Source of the DNA: Malania oleifera
Lineage: Eukaryota; Streptophyta; Magnoliopsida; Santalales; Ximeniaceae
DNA length: 64,000 bases
NCBI RefSeq assembly: GCF_029873635.1
Contig: NC_080423.1
Coordinates: forward strand, 99,882,991 to 99,946,990
Reading direction: 5' to 3'
The notes under the pieces were generated by a model that saw nothing but the letters and a program-made list of their open reading frames with translations, was not told the DNA's origin and did no database searches. This document shows, one piece after another, positions 26,901-36,286 of this stretch (the first letter of the stretch is position 1; each line of letters opens with the position of its first letter). The translations under genes were made by a program, and so were the position numbers.

Positions 26901-29900
26901 CGCAAAACCATTGAGGTCAGATGCAATACTAGAAAATATCAAATTGTTAAAAAAAATGCATTAATCGAAACCCTGAAAATTCAAATCAAAACTCTGGCAG
27001 GCCCAAGGCCTAATACTATTAAAATGATATACCTATGCAAATTTTCCAATTAAAATTCGTGTTAAGAGTAATAAAAACCAGAGGAGTGGAATATGACGTA
27101 CTTGTAACGCTTGTATGCTAAATTTCTAAAAGCTGCACGAGCTTCAGCTGGCTCAAGGAAAACAGCCTGCAATTTTACAAGACAAAACAATAACTAATAA
27201 TATTAAAACAAATTAAACAATCAGATATCATCAAGGCAACCAGTGGCACCTATTAATAAGATAAATCTTTTTCTATCTTAATAAAAATGCTTAAGGTAGT
27301 AAAAATAAGCCCAGAAAATATATCTGTTCTCAAAAAGAAATAAACAGAAAAAGGAGAACCGAACAGCAAGATAAATAAACCCTTCACAGAATTAATCTAT
27401 ACTAAGGCCCCATTTCTTTTGCAGAAAATATTGCCTGCACAGGATGTTTTGCCAGACAATTTTGTTATTTTCTTTTTCTTTATTCCCTTTCTGCTGGGTT
27501 TTGCGGGTGGGGGAGGGGGTGTGGGATAACTGCAGCTAAGTTCCAGTTTTCTACATTTTGAACCATTATGAAGCCCCAGAATGACAGGCACAGAAAGACC
27601 AGACAATTTGTTACACCCCAATATGCTCTTTGACTCAAGATCCAATGGCCACATAGAGCCTTATGGCAGCATTCATGAAGGCTGATATCTATCAAAATCA
27701 TTTCAACTATATTAGAACTCAGGATCGAAAGGAGCACCAACTTCAAGCTCATGATCATTTCATGAAAATAATTTGCAGTTTTAGTTTGACAATCTTAAAT
27801 TCCAGTTAGTAGGAGGATCTTTAACTTCAAACATACACTAACGTCAGGAAGATAAACGATGTTTAGCCCAAGAAGAAGGAATTTAAAATAGAAAGTTGTG
27901 AATAATGATCAATCTGAGCTAAAATCAACTGCTGCACATTTGCATTTCAACAAAAATCAACCAAAAGAATGGAAAAGTGATGCATACCAACGCCAATGCT
28001 TTTGTTGAAGGGAGAATAATTTTGTCCAAACTTCCAAAGTTCCCAAACATTTTAGCTAATTCACCTTCAGATGAACCATAAGGCAAGTTCTTCACTAATA
28101 GAATGTGGTTGCTTCTTTTCATACCATCAGTTTTTCCAGCGGCAAATTTTTCTAACGAGCCCACATTTACTCCAGCATTTACAAGAGCATTTTTTGTTTC
28201 TGCAATTACTTGAGTTTCTCCCAAAGCAATTCGCACAGCAAGATCATCAGCCTCTCGGTCAAGTAAGTCACTTTTACTTACACCATGTTTCCTAGCAATA
28301 TTTTCAACAACCTATTGACATAGAAGCAGCAGAAATGAGGGCCAAATTTCAAAACATGCCTTAAACAGACAGAAATACTCGCAAAGAGCACTTTGTAGCT
28401 GCCACTACCAGACAAAACATGGAACACAAAATATCAAGGAAAGGCTCCTAGAGGTGATCAGGCAAGTTCTCATGATGTTCTACAAATGTGATAATCCCGA
28501 TATTTTATAGCTAAAACAAGCAGTGAACCCAAAAAATGCCTCTCTACTAATCTACTTATAATGAAAATAAATGTTAGACTTACAACAGACACTACATCAT
28601 AAAAAAACCAGGATGCAGTCAATGATGAAGGTAAGCAGGTTGTTATAGTGGATCACCAGAGGGACAAATGTAAGCAGAACTATGGTACGCCACAGTACAA
28701 ATATGAGTGCCACATCTTCACCCCATCACCCAATAAAGAAAATTGGACAGAAAGCATGCATATATGCAACAGAGACAAAGGCAAGATGGTGGGATTGGGG
28801 GTCTTCAACTTCAAATATTAAAAAGTTTGAACCAACTCCCTATGGCTCAATTACTTAACTCCATATACAAGAAACATAAAGCCCGCTTAGTTAAGGATTA
28901 TAACGAGTTACATATTGTTGTGTTTTGAAAATGTAAAAAAAAGATTTACGTATTTTTTCTTTTACTCAAAAGTGCATTTGCTTTGCTGTTCTCGAAATTG
29001 TTCTCAAAAATGAAAAAAGTGGAATTACATTTGGTTGAACATTGATCCAAGTGACAATTTGTTAACAATAATATAATAACAGTAATAACAATCATCATTA
29101 TTACTATTATTATTTAAGAAATGGGTTACCCATGTCCTCATTGTATCCAGAAAACTATATCTGAAAACATAGAGAACAGCTTTAAAAGGTTTCTTGAAAA
29201 CCTGCATTTTTTAGGGTAATTTTTTGACACATTTACCAAAATGATTTATAGAAAACACTTGACCAAACACAAAAAATTTTGTGATCTATCTATGTCCCGC
29301 ATTTCCGAGATACAGAAAATTGAATCCAAAATCTTAACCAAACAGACCCTAAAATTTATTCTTCTTTGCTCTTTGCCATCTATTTCCTCAATTGTTAATA
29401 TTTTAATATTTTTGGGAAACGGCTTTTTACTTTTCCGTACTCTTATGCTATTTGCTCCTCCTTTAACTGTATCATGGATTTTCAGCTGCCCTTCCTTTCT
29501 GGAAGCCAAAAGGACAAATATTAATAACCATATGGTCCAAAACATAATGAAGGACAAATTTTCATACGCTGATCGTATAAAACTTTCATGCTTTCAACAC
29601 TCCTATTCTTATTTGAATTGCATTTTCCTAGTATTGGTACTACATTGGCTGCAGAATACAAGAAAACCATTCTTTTGGCCATGGTTTACACCATTAGACA
29701 CCATCACCATTTGTCCTACATCATGGTAATGAGAAAATGATAGACATATTTTGACTAGCCAAGATGGAAGGAGTAGCTTTTGATTTTAACTATCAATTTT
29801 CTCCTATTGCAACACCAATTCCTCACATGCAAAGCAATATTTAAGAAGAAGGTTCATCTATTTTTCTAATTTGATATGAAATAAGAAAATGTACCACCTA

Positions 29901-32900
29901 GTGCACAAGGATCCATTGCAAGTCGGGCTGTGGGAGGACGTGTTGTATGCAGTCTTACCTCCACCACACTTGGATAGATAATTTGACCTTTCAAATTTGG
30001 TTGTAACACCCTTATCCTTGGGTGAAGGCTCACCCTCGTAAGAAAATATGCCATCCATACAAATGCAGGACCAATTTTATACTCTATACTTTTTTAGATA
30101 ATTATAGCCAACACTCTTCATTTTGAAGATTATAGAACATACACAATATAGCAAGAAAATCAATACAAATATGACAAACCAAACAAAATCCACCTTACGC
30201 AAAAAATTAACCATACGAACATGTTCCTGCCATCAAGAATATTGCCAACAGTTGACAAACCAAATAAAATCCACCCTATCCAAACAATTAACCGTAAGAA
30301 AAACATATTACTACTGTCAAGAAAATTGCCAACAGTACCAAACACCTTGAACTTGTTAGAAACGTATTCCTACGTAAAGAAAATTGCCAGTAGTCATTGT
30401 AGGGCGCCAGTGAGGAAGAGTGAGTTAGATACTGTGGGGGACAATAGAAGGAGTAGGAGTAGACCTAAAATAACTTAGAATGATATAGTGAGTAAGGATT
30501 TAGTAGTCCTGAATCTGTCAAAAAAAATGGTTCATGATCACATAAATTGGTGAAAAATGATTCATATGGCCAACCCCACTTAGTGGGACTTAAGGCTTGG
30601 TTTTGTTGTTGTTGTTGTACTGATTTATCACAAAAGAAAAATTACTTCTCATATTGCTCTGGAATGTGTATAGGGGGAACAATTAATCATTATTAGAAGC
30701 AAAGAAGATTATATATTATCATTACTGACTTAATACGTACTGTATCAGGGCGCATAAATAAGCTGTTCCATGCTCTTGTATCTCCACTAGCTTCAGATGC
30801 TTTCCTCTCTTCCTCCCTTTTTTGCCTAAAAGTTTTTGATGATTGGATTACAGAAGTATTGGCCCTGTAGCATGAACAAAAACAAATAAAAATTTATCAT
30901 CACATTAGTTGGAGCTATGAAACCATGTAAAAAAATAATACTTGGAAGGCAAAGGGCAGTAATAAAATTTTAGTCCTACTTACTCTTGTTTCTCAGAAGA
31001 GCCTTTTTGCTTTGCTGGCATAATATGCAATAATCTGCCTTGAAAAATTGTATTGTCTAATTCTTCCAATGCCCTGATTAAAAACCAAATGAACTTTAAT
31101 TTTCATAAAGAGCATTTTCAAGAAAATCAGTCATAAAATCACAACACCCAAGACATGCTTTAGCAGCATCATACATTCCAGAAGGCAATAATGTACATTC
31201 TATTTAGGAGGAAAGAAAAGTGAATGGTAAGTCTTTCATTTGTCCATGATATGGTGAAGAACTGAGGAAGGAAAGCATAACAAAAGCAATTCTCCCTCTC
31301 AAAATAAATTCCTCCAAAAGCAGGAGTAAAATTGAAGGAAAGCAATTTGCACATTAATCTGGTTGATTAAAATTACTGCTATAACCTTTTAATATGTTCT
31401 TACCTTCTATTTTCCTGCAATCAAACAAAAATAAAATGGAAAGGGCACTTTCCTTCCTTCCCTTTCCCCCATTGCACTTCTTCCTTCCCCTCCCTTTCCT
31501 TTCCTTCCCTTACTACCAAGTTACCAACGTAACATTAGAAACATAAGGCAAAGAAGATTCAGGGGAAAAAAGGAAGGAATCCTACCTACATTCTGCCATG
31601 CTGTGAAAACTATAGGGTTCAAGGAAAAATAAAATATTCAAATGTAACTCCTCTACATTAGTTCACAATTTTGTTAAAACAGAAGAAGAATAAGAAGAAG
31701 AGGTTGTGAATAGATAGTGCCTAGGTGAGAAACCTAGCTCATTTCAAATCAGATATAAAGAGAGCTCAAGGCAAGTAGTCAATCCATGGTAAACAACAGA
31801 TTGAGCATGTAAATATTTTACATTAAAGGCCTCAATTCAAAGCAGGTCTCAAGGTGCAAATTTGGAATTCATGACACAAAAAGTTCATCCCACATGTTAC
31901 TAAAATGGCTCCATATCAAAAGTACTCATTTATATTTTAAGCCAAAAAAAAGGCACCTTGCTGCAGCTTCTGGAAGAGTGTAAAGAACATATGCAATTCC
32001 TTTGGATCGTTTAGTCTCTTTATCAACAACAAGATGGGCCTGTGAAACATCGCCAAATTTGCTAAAGAGCTCTTCCAGCTCATCCTCCCTAAATTACATT
32101 TAAAGAAAATTGTAAAAGCAATCAGAAACGGTTAAAAGCAAAAAAACAAGTTTTTAAAACTAATGAGCCATATTACTAGGGAAACTCAACAGTATTCCTC
32201 TTATATGTCGGCAGAAAACACAAAGCAGAATACCACTTAAATTAGGAGAAAAATGATTACGTGGCAGTATATGGCAGGTTGCGAATGAAAAGACGCCCAG
32301 TTTCAAGAACATCTTTCTGGACTTCGCTAGATGATGGGCTTCCTGAGTCTATCACTTCACCACTAAATTTTCCATCCATCTCAACCATCTTGTCGGGGAA
32401 ATCTTTTATATCACGCTTTGAATCTACTTTCTGCTCTATCTCAAGGCTTTCCTTCAAAGTTTCGTCATCGTCATCATCGTTGTTGTCATCGTCGTCATCG
32501 TTGTTGTCATCATCGTCCACCTCAGAGTCATCGACATTATTATTATCCTCATTATGATCATCCTCCCCACTACTCTCAGAGTCTGACCACTCTTTCTTCA
32601 CTCTACTCTTGAAGTAATCCATATCTGAGATGACATCATCATGAGCAAGATTGCGTGACACTTGAGCCCCGCGATTATCGTCTAATACATTTTCATTTTC
32701 ATCAATTTCATTTGAATCAGCCTTCAGAGGAGCTGGTTCTTCCCTTACAATCTTTGATTGAGTTTTCTGCTGATCAAGAGGGGGAGGTACTAATGTATCA
32801 TCATTTGCCCAAAATTTTGTCTTGCTCCTTGGCTGCATAACCTGAAGAAACTCTTGAAGTCGAGGATCATCATTCTCGTTGCCCTTTTTAAGACTCATTT

Positions 32901-34272
32901 TCTCGCCTTTGGAGGCTGCCCGGCTTGAACTTTTGCCACTATCGATGTTCTTCCCCTCTTCAATCAACTTCCCTTCTTTCTTCAAGGAATGCCGACTCCA
33001 CGGACGAGGAATATTCGGATCCCCAATTTTGCGAGCAATCTGCAAGAAAGCAATAGAATTTACAAGTTCCTAGTTTCAAGCTAAAGCCATAGTCTTGCTC
33101 TTGCATGCACATTTATGGACATCACTGTGTGCTATCCACTATTGATATTTTACTGCCTTCTAGAGAACATATTTTCCACTGGTCCCCAATTTGATCTCAA
33201 AAGTCATTATCTCTCTTCATCTGTAGTTATCAGCTTTAATATACAACAAAAATAAGCCAATGGAATTATTAACCCTCAAATAACCAGCTAAACACATTGC
33301 CCCTGGGAATATCTACAAATGTGAGCTTCACTGGGAGTGCAGAAGTGCAGGTACAATCGATATTACAAGGAATCAAAATGTAAGCAAGTGGGTAAACTTC
33401 TCGTTAAAAACTAAATCATTATCTTCAGTTCACGTTCATGTCATCGTCTATTGGGCTCTCGGTACAATCTAAGAAGATACTGCAACATAGTGTTTCCCAT
33501 CCACTTACAATCAATAATAATAATAATAATAATAATAATAAGAGAAATTACACAGAAAAATGATTTATTTCTTTATTTGTGAAATCAAACTGCACACCTC
33601 ACAAGTAAGTCTGCAAGTATCGAGATAAGACTTGTTGAAGAATTTGAGAGCCTCTTCAGCTTCATGCTCAGTGCGGAACCCAATAAAGGCAAATTGTCTG
33701 CTTTTCCCATCTCTGAAACAAGCCCACAAATTTAAAAGCACAGGCTGATAACCCCAAAAAAAAAAAATGAAAAACCTTCATAATTACAACTAAGAGCCAT
33801 ATTTTCAGAAGAAAGCAGTATGATTACTTGGTGCGCATGAGCTTGACATCTGTTATTTCTCCTTTCCGAGAAAAAACTTCCCGGAGACGATCCTCCGCCA
33901 CATACTTCGGCAAATTCTTCACGCAAATACGAGACCTTCATTCATGCAAAAAATAAACAAACATACACATAAAATTGCTCATACAAAACAAACAAAACAA
34001 AACAAAACAAAAAAACCCGCTGTTCAGCTGCCCTAAAAAAAAAAAAAAAACAATTTGCTAAATGTTATCCTTCTAAGCCGTTTTAGCTCCCAATTAACGG
34101 AGAACTTGCTGAATCAATATCTCAATTACTACAAGCCTAAAAAAAACAGAGAGTTCAATTAAATTTCTTCCCAACAGTTTCTCGCCAAACAAACAAATCC
34201 ATTTTCAAACTTTCCCCCAAAAGAAATAAGAAAATAAGAAAACAGAACAAAATAGGAGACAGAAACTCACAT
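6695..34272 (-). CDS. MRD1: MRD1/RBM19-like multi-RRM pre-rRNA processing protein, 15 exons
   Basis: Coding exons (low-high): 34271-34272, 33828-33935, 33598-33712, 32261-33039, 31957-32088, 30984-31073, 30741-30864, 27988-28311, 27102-27166, 23105-23279, 21870-21974, 21345-21446, 21049-21222, 6962-7093, 6695-6868. All borders are GT-AG. They sum to 2,601 nt: 866 residues plus TAG. Five RRMs are visible: RRM1 (2-75; [14 protein letters not shown]), RRM2 (about 324-400; [14 protein letters not shown]), RRM3 (519-590; ILLVKNL), RRM4 (639-723; [15 protein letters not shown]) and RRM5 (741-815; [15 protein letters not shown]). An acidic Asp/Asn tract spans residues 227-268. Order and length fit yeast Mrd1 (about 890 residues) and human RBM19 (about 960). 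In those systems the protein binds pre-rRNA in the nucleolar small-subunit processome and is needed for 18S rRNA production. The start is the split AT|G: the in-frame codon 19 upstream is TGA and no ATG lies between. No stop or frameshift was found. Confidence 0.93.
7094..8700. other. Intron 13 of the MRD1-like gene, part without recognised elements
   Basis: Contains a CA-rich run (about 7,740-7,795), a GA-rich run (7,951-7,976) and a GTG/GGT-rich low-complexity tract at 8,200-8,560. No exon-like segment continuing the RRM protein occurs here. Intron 13 spans 7,094-21,048. Confidence 0.5.
8704..8965 (-). mobile_element. 5'-truncated RTE LINE copy (3' end only)
   Basis: Reverse-complemented, it reads TGGTTTGGGCACTTGCAACA and continues to a TTGTTG-type tail. 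It is colinear with 26,370-26,623 of the RTE element in intron 9 (TGGTTTGAGCACTTGCAACA there). It is a third copy of the same 3' end within this gene. Confidence 0.7.
9055..9240 (-). mobile_element. L1-type LINE 3' end relic
   Basis: The minus-strand translation [16 protein letters not shown] is similar to [16 protein letters not shown] in the relic at 10,130-10,801, followed by a short AT-rich tail. Only the extreme 3' part of the element is present. Confidence 0.55.
9300..9770 (-). repeat. Dispersed repeat with tRNA-like (SINE-like) head
   Basis: On the minus strand GGACTCAGTGGTACGAC (about 9,724-9,740) resembles a polymerase III A box and GGTCGCTGGATCAAATACC (about 9,680-9,698) a degenerate B box at tRNA-like spacing. 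Downstream is a segment rich in CCGGT/ACCGG words (9,415-9,560), as in common plant dispersed repeats. It does not fold as a functional tRNA. No TSD was found, so a SINE is suggested, not shown. Confidence 0.4.
9776..9805 (+). repeat. (TG)n microsatellite
   Basis: A run of TG dinucleotides flanked by ATAT, inside intron 13. Confidence 0.9.
10130..10801 (-). pseudogene. L1-type LINE ORF2 relic, 3' part, with internal deletion
   Basis: Minus-strand frames give the end of the RT region (IIEKFEKSW, then [17 protein letters not shown]), a jump to the zinc-binding region ([12 protein letters not shown]), and then the C-terminal signature [15 protein letters not shown]. The usual segment between the first and second parts is missing. 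The copia element abuts it at 10,802, apparently inserted into or beside it. Confidence 0.65.
10802..10972 (+). repeat. Copia 5' LTR
   Basis: 171 bp, TGTTAAAGG to TTAATA, with TATAAATAGAGG near 10,912-10,923 as its TATA box. It abuts the primer-binding site TGGTACCAGAGC (10,973-10,984), one base from the initiator tRNA-Met complement. Confidence 0.85.
11682..12613 (+). pseudogene. Copia gag region
   Basis: Starts [11 protein letters not shown] at 11,682, soon hits stops, then is open at 12,071-12,613. The open part has the gag core ([17 protein letters not shown]) and a CCHC zinc knuckle CX2CX4HX4C at 12,434-12,475 ([14 protein letters not shown]). Premature stops in the first third prevent a full Gag. 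Confidence 0.8.
12700..15830 (+). pseudogene. Copia pol: protease, integrase, RT, RNase H (broken)
   Basis: Protease motif DSAATD is at about 12,748-12,765, where DSGAT-like is usual. The integrase zinc-finger region lies near 13,120-13,240, its core near 13,340-13,500 ([11 protein letters not shown]), and [18 protein letters not shown] at about 13,565-13,618. RT includes [27 protein letters not shown] and the catalytic YVDD at 14,877-14,888. RNase H (GYTDADW near 15,360, then [10 protein letters not shown]) ends in [10 protein letters not shown] before the 3' LTR. Frames change repeatedly and stops occur in each domain, so no polyprotein is made. Confidence 0.85.
15836..16035 (+). repeat. 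Copia 3' LTR with internal duplication
   Basis: Preceded by a short polypurine stretch (GCAGGGAG). It is about 29 bp longer than the 5' LTR because the GAGTTA..GGATA..GTCATTAG segment occurs twice (about 15,900-15,957). Confidence 0.85.
16041..16685. other. Intron stretch without recognised elements
   Basis: AT-rich. A (TA)n run lies at 16,552-16,571. No coding similarity was recognised. Confidence 0.5.
16690..17375 (+). pseudogene. L1-type LINE ORF2 relic (post-RT region)
   Basis: Plus-strand frames show [35 protein letters not shown] and FFRI-type pieces in the order seen downstream of RT in plant L1 ORF2 proteins, with stops and frameshifts between them. It is probably the upstream part of the relic that resumes at 18,075, with 17,385-18,070 inserted between. 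Confidence 0.55.
17385..18070. other. Unclassified insert splitting the LINE relic
   Basis: Left side is rich in GACA/TGTC words (about 17,400-17,530) and so is the right side (18,033-18,060). A (TA)n run lies at 17,956-17,982. No TIR or TSD could be fixed, so its class is unknown. Confidence 0.35.
18075..18870 (+). pseudogene. L1-type LINE zf-RVT relic with tandem duplication
   Basis: Frames give [18 protein letters not shown] and [11 protein letters not shown], the usual lead-in to the zinc-binding domain of plant LINE RTs. The segment 18,119-18,345 is repeated at 18,346-18,567. No intact frame remains. Confidence 0.6.
18950..19510 (+). pseudogene. Further L1-type LINE 3' fragments
   Basis: At 18,950-19,295 the frame reads [17 protein letters not shown], the C-terminal WxERNxRxF signature, and ends in an A-rich tail near 19,285. 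From 19,343 a separate fragment reads [14 protein letters not shown], similar to the zinc-binding segment. They are probably separate or rearranged insertions. Confidence 0.5.
19985..20540 (+). pseudogene. L1-type LINE 3' fragment
   Basis: [19 protein letters not shown] near 19,997-20,053 matches the RRPY..LS..VCVLC lead of LINE zf-[20 protein letters not shown] (about 20,229-20,285) is the decayed WxxWxERN end. An A-rich stretch at about 20,536-20,548 may be the tail. Confidence 0.55.
20541..21048. other. Intron 13, 5' end, no recognised element
   Basis: No coding or repeat feature was recognised; it leads into the donor site of exon 13 at 21,047-21,048. Confidence 0.5.
23450..26623 (+). 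mobile_element. Near full-length RTE-type LINE, inactive
   Basis: About 3.2 kb in intron 9, opposite to the host gene. It begins with a GC-richer 5' UTR (TCTCAAGCCCGAGTAAAGGA near 23,458) and has endonuclease then RT, with no RNase H. It ends in the TTG-rich 3' tail at 26,611-26,621 typical of plant RTE elements. Copies of its 3' end occur at 8,704-8,965 (minus) and 30,405-30,618 (plus). TSDs were not identified. Confidence 0.85.
23736..26590 (+). pseudogene. RTE endonuclease-reverse transcriptase (broken)
   Basis: The apurinic-type endonuclease is visible as [10 protein letters not shown], then [18 protein letters not shown], a decayed GDFNGH motif now reading [18 protein letters not shown] and [12 protein letters not shown] follows with [30 protein letters not shown] and [11 protein letters not shown]. 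The catalytic FADD box reads FAND at 25,819-25,830, losing a metal-binding Asp. Stops and shifts recur after 24,590. No functional enzyme can be made. Confidence 0.85.
30173..30393 (+). repeat. 81-bp tandem repeat, about 2.7 copies
   Basis: Units start GACAAACCAAA(C/T)AAAATCCA at 30,173 and 30,254, followed by a degenerate partial unit from about 30,338. Each full unit ends AA(T/A)ATTGCCAACAGT. It lies in intron 7 directly before the truncated RTE copy. Confidence 0.8.
30405..30618 (+). mobile_element. 5'-truncated RTE LINE copy
   Basis: From GCGCCAGTGAGGAAGAGTGA through GGACTTAAGGCTTGGTTTTG to (TTG)n it is colinear with 26,409-26,621 of the intron 9 element. It lies in intron 7 of the MRD1-like gene. 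Confidence 0.85.
33513..33541 (+). repeat. (AAT)n microsatellite in intron 3
   Basis: An uninterrupted AAT trinucleotide run between exons 3 and 4 of the MRD1-like gene. Confidence 0.9.
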
Positions 34273-34560
34273 TTTTGCCCTGCTCAGAAAGGATATGCGC
34301 CGAAAATGCTTGGGGCTTGGAGAGTTTCACGTACGCTTCTCTGTGCGCTACTGTGCAATCGTGATTTGGGTGTGTGGGGATGCTGAGCGAGCAGGCCTGT
34401 ACGGTGTGTTCCGACGAGGGTTTAGCCGTTTCCGATGCAAGCGAGGGGTTTGGACGGGTTCATTCGGGTCAAAAACCGGGTGGGTAGTAATGGGTTGTGA
34501 CCCGTATTTGATCCAAGGTGAAAAAAGACCTAACAAGATGATTATTGATTAGAGACGCTA
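34273..34560 (-). promoter_or_regulatory. 5' UTR and promoter-proximal region of the MRD1-like gene
   Basis: This GC-richer block precedes the split start codon. An in-frame TGA at 34327-34329 closes the upstream frame. The minus strand has AAACCCT at 34417-34423, the core of the telo-box found in many plant ribosome-biogenesis promoters, although the following A of the full motif is missing. No TATA box is evident. The transcription start cannot be placed. Confidence 0.5.
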
Positions 34561-35417
34561 TCTTACAACTCTATATTTAGTAAAAGTAATTCGGGAGGAA
34601 GATCTAGGATTTTTTTTTTTTTTAATAAAGTCATACTACCCTTAGAGATTATTTGAAACTACTTATATAAAAAATATTTTTTAAAAAAATATCTAAAAAA
34701 TATTTATTTAAAAATTTTTTTTTATTTATTTAGTATAAGTATTTTCTCAATTAAATACTTATTATTTAAAAAAATATACCTTTTCAAAAATTATATATTT
34801 TTATAAAAAATTTAAAATTACTTTTTGAAATAAGTATTTATCAAAGTGTAAATCAAACGCTCCTTATTGACAAAAATACTTAACTTTTGGAACTTCTTAA
34901 AAGTTAAGTAATTATTATGAGAAGTATTTAAATTGAACACTTGTATCGATAAATAGAGTTTGATTCACATTTAAATAAGTACTTTTTTATATGAATATTT
35001 TTTTCCAAACAAAAAACATATTTTTCTATTATTAGTTCAAAATTATCATAAATCTCTCACTATGTAATTGGTCTGAGATAAGTGAATCCATCTCAACACC
35101 AATTTATTATTGTTAAAAAAGGCAACCCTGATTAACGAGACTTGGGGGCGAAGGACGTCGATCCGTAGGTTTGGTATAGTACCAGGGGATCCGAATGGCT
35201 CGTTGGTGGTTGGAGTTCCTATGTAATAAAAAAAAAAAAAGGCAACCCTAGTGCATGCCTCCAATCACTTGCTAATCATAACCCAATATGTGTTATTCCA
35301 CCTAATCATTGATATGTGTTGGCATCATCCATATCACACTCTTACCGTTCTTATGTTAATACTCAAACTAGTCAAACTTCACTAGACAGTCACAAACAAC
35401 AACAACAACAATTACTA
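34561..35417. other. AT-rich gene-upstream spacer, possible MITE
   Basis: Long A/T runs, with AATAAGTA and complementary TACTTATT words around 34,735-34,990, hint at a small nonautonomous DNA element. No clean terminal inverted repeats or TSDs could be fixed. A GC-richer piece at about 35,130-35,215 and a CAA run at 35,395-35,410 are unexplained. Confidence 0.35.
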
Positions 35418-36286
35418 TGGTAGACACCCCAATTTTAACCAGGTCGCCCTAAGAAAGCCCAGTATGATAAAACTTATCTTAAATTCGATTAAACCCTAGT
35501 GTTTAGAGTCCTGGTTATGTTCAAATAAGTCTTCTTCAAAATTTGAGTCTCTCTTTTAGGTTAGATGAAATAGGTCATGTGCTTCCAAAAATCGAGTCCT
35601 TTTGGCTTTAATTTTAAAAGTTGAAAAAATTCCTAAATCTTGAAATTGAGTCTCTTAAATCTTAAATTCGAGTCTTAGTGCGTAAACAGAGTCCTTTTGA
35701 AAACTGAGTCTTTAAAATTCAAGTTTTAAATCATAAATAGGGTCTCCTTCATTCCTTTAAGTGTTTTAATTTTTAATTTGAGTCTTGATACCGTTTAGTT
35801 GAGTCCCGTATTTTCAAAAATTAAGTCCTTTCTACACTTGATTTTAGAATATGATTATGTTTTTAATTTCAAATTTGAGTCTTGTTGAGTCCTTTTTAAT
35901 TGTAATTTTCAAAATTCAAAACCTTTGGTCGAATTTCAAAAATGAGGATAGGGGTTTCTTAATCTTTAATTTTAGTCTTAAAATCTTGAGTTAAGTCCTT
36001 CAAAATTTTAAGTCAAAAGTTTTAAATTGAGTTTTTCAAGAGTTTTCAAATAGTCTTTTAGTTGCCAAATTGAGTCTGTTAATTTTAAAAATCAGGTATG
36101 TTTGTTAGATCTTAAGGTCATATTTTATTACCATATGCTTTTTGGGCAAAATAAGTCAACTAAAATTTTGATTCTTGGTCAAAATCAAAGGATGTAGAAA
36201 CGCTAGAAGGTACGTGTGCACGTGTGAAGCACAAGCGCACAAGCAAGCATACAAGGGAGAAATTACTTACAGAAAAAGAAAAGTTG

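Noticed and set aside
32257..33045. 262-residue frame as a stand-alone gene
   Set aside because: It is exon 4 of the MRD1-like gene with a few intron codons at each end; splice sites and flanking RRM exons fit.
34295..34552. 85-residue plus-strand open frame upstream of the MRD1-like gene
   Set aside because: It lies antisense over the gene's 5' UTR and promoter, has no domain, and is explained by the GC-rich block.
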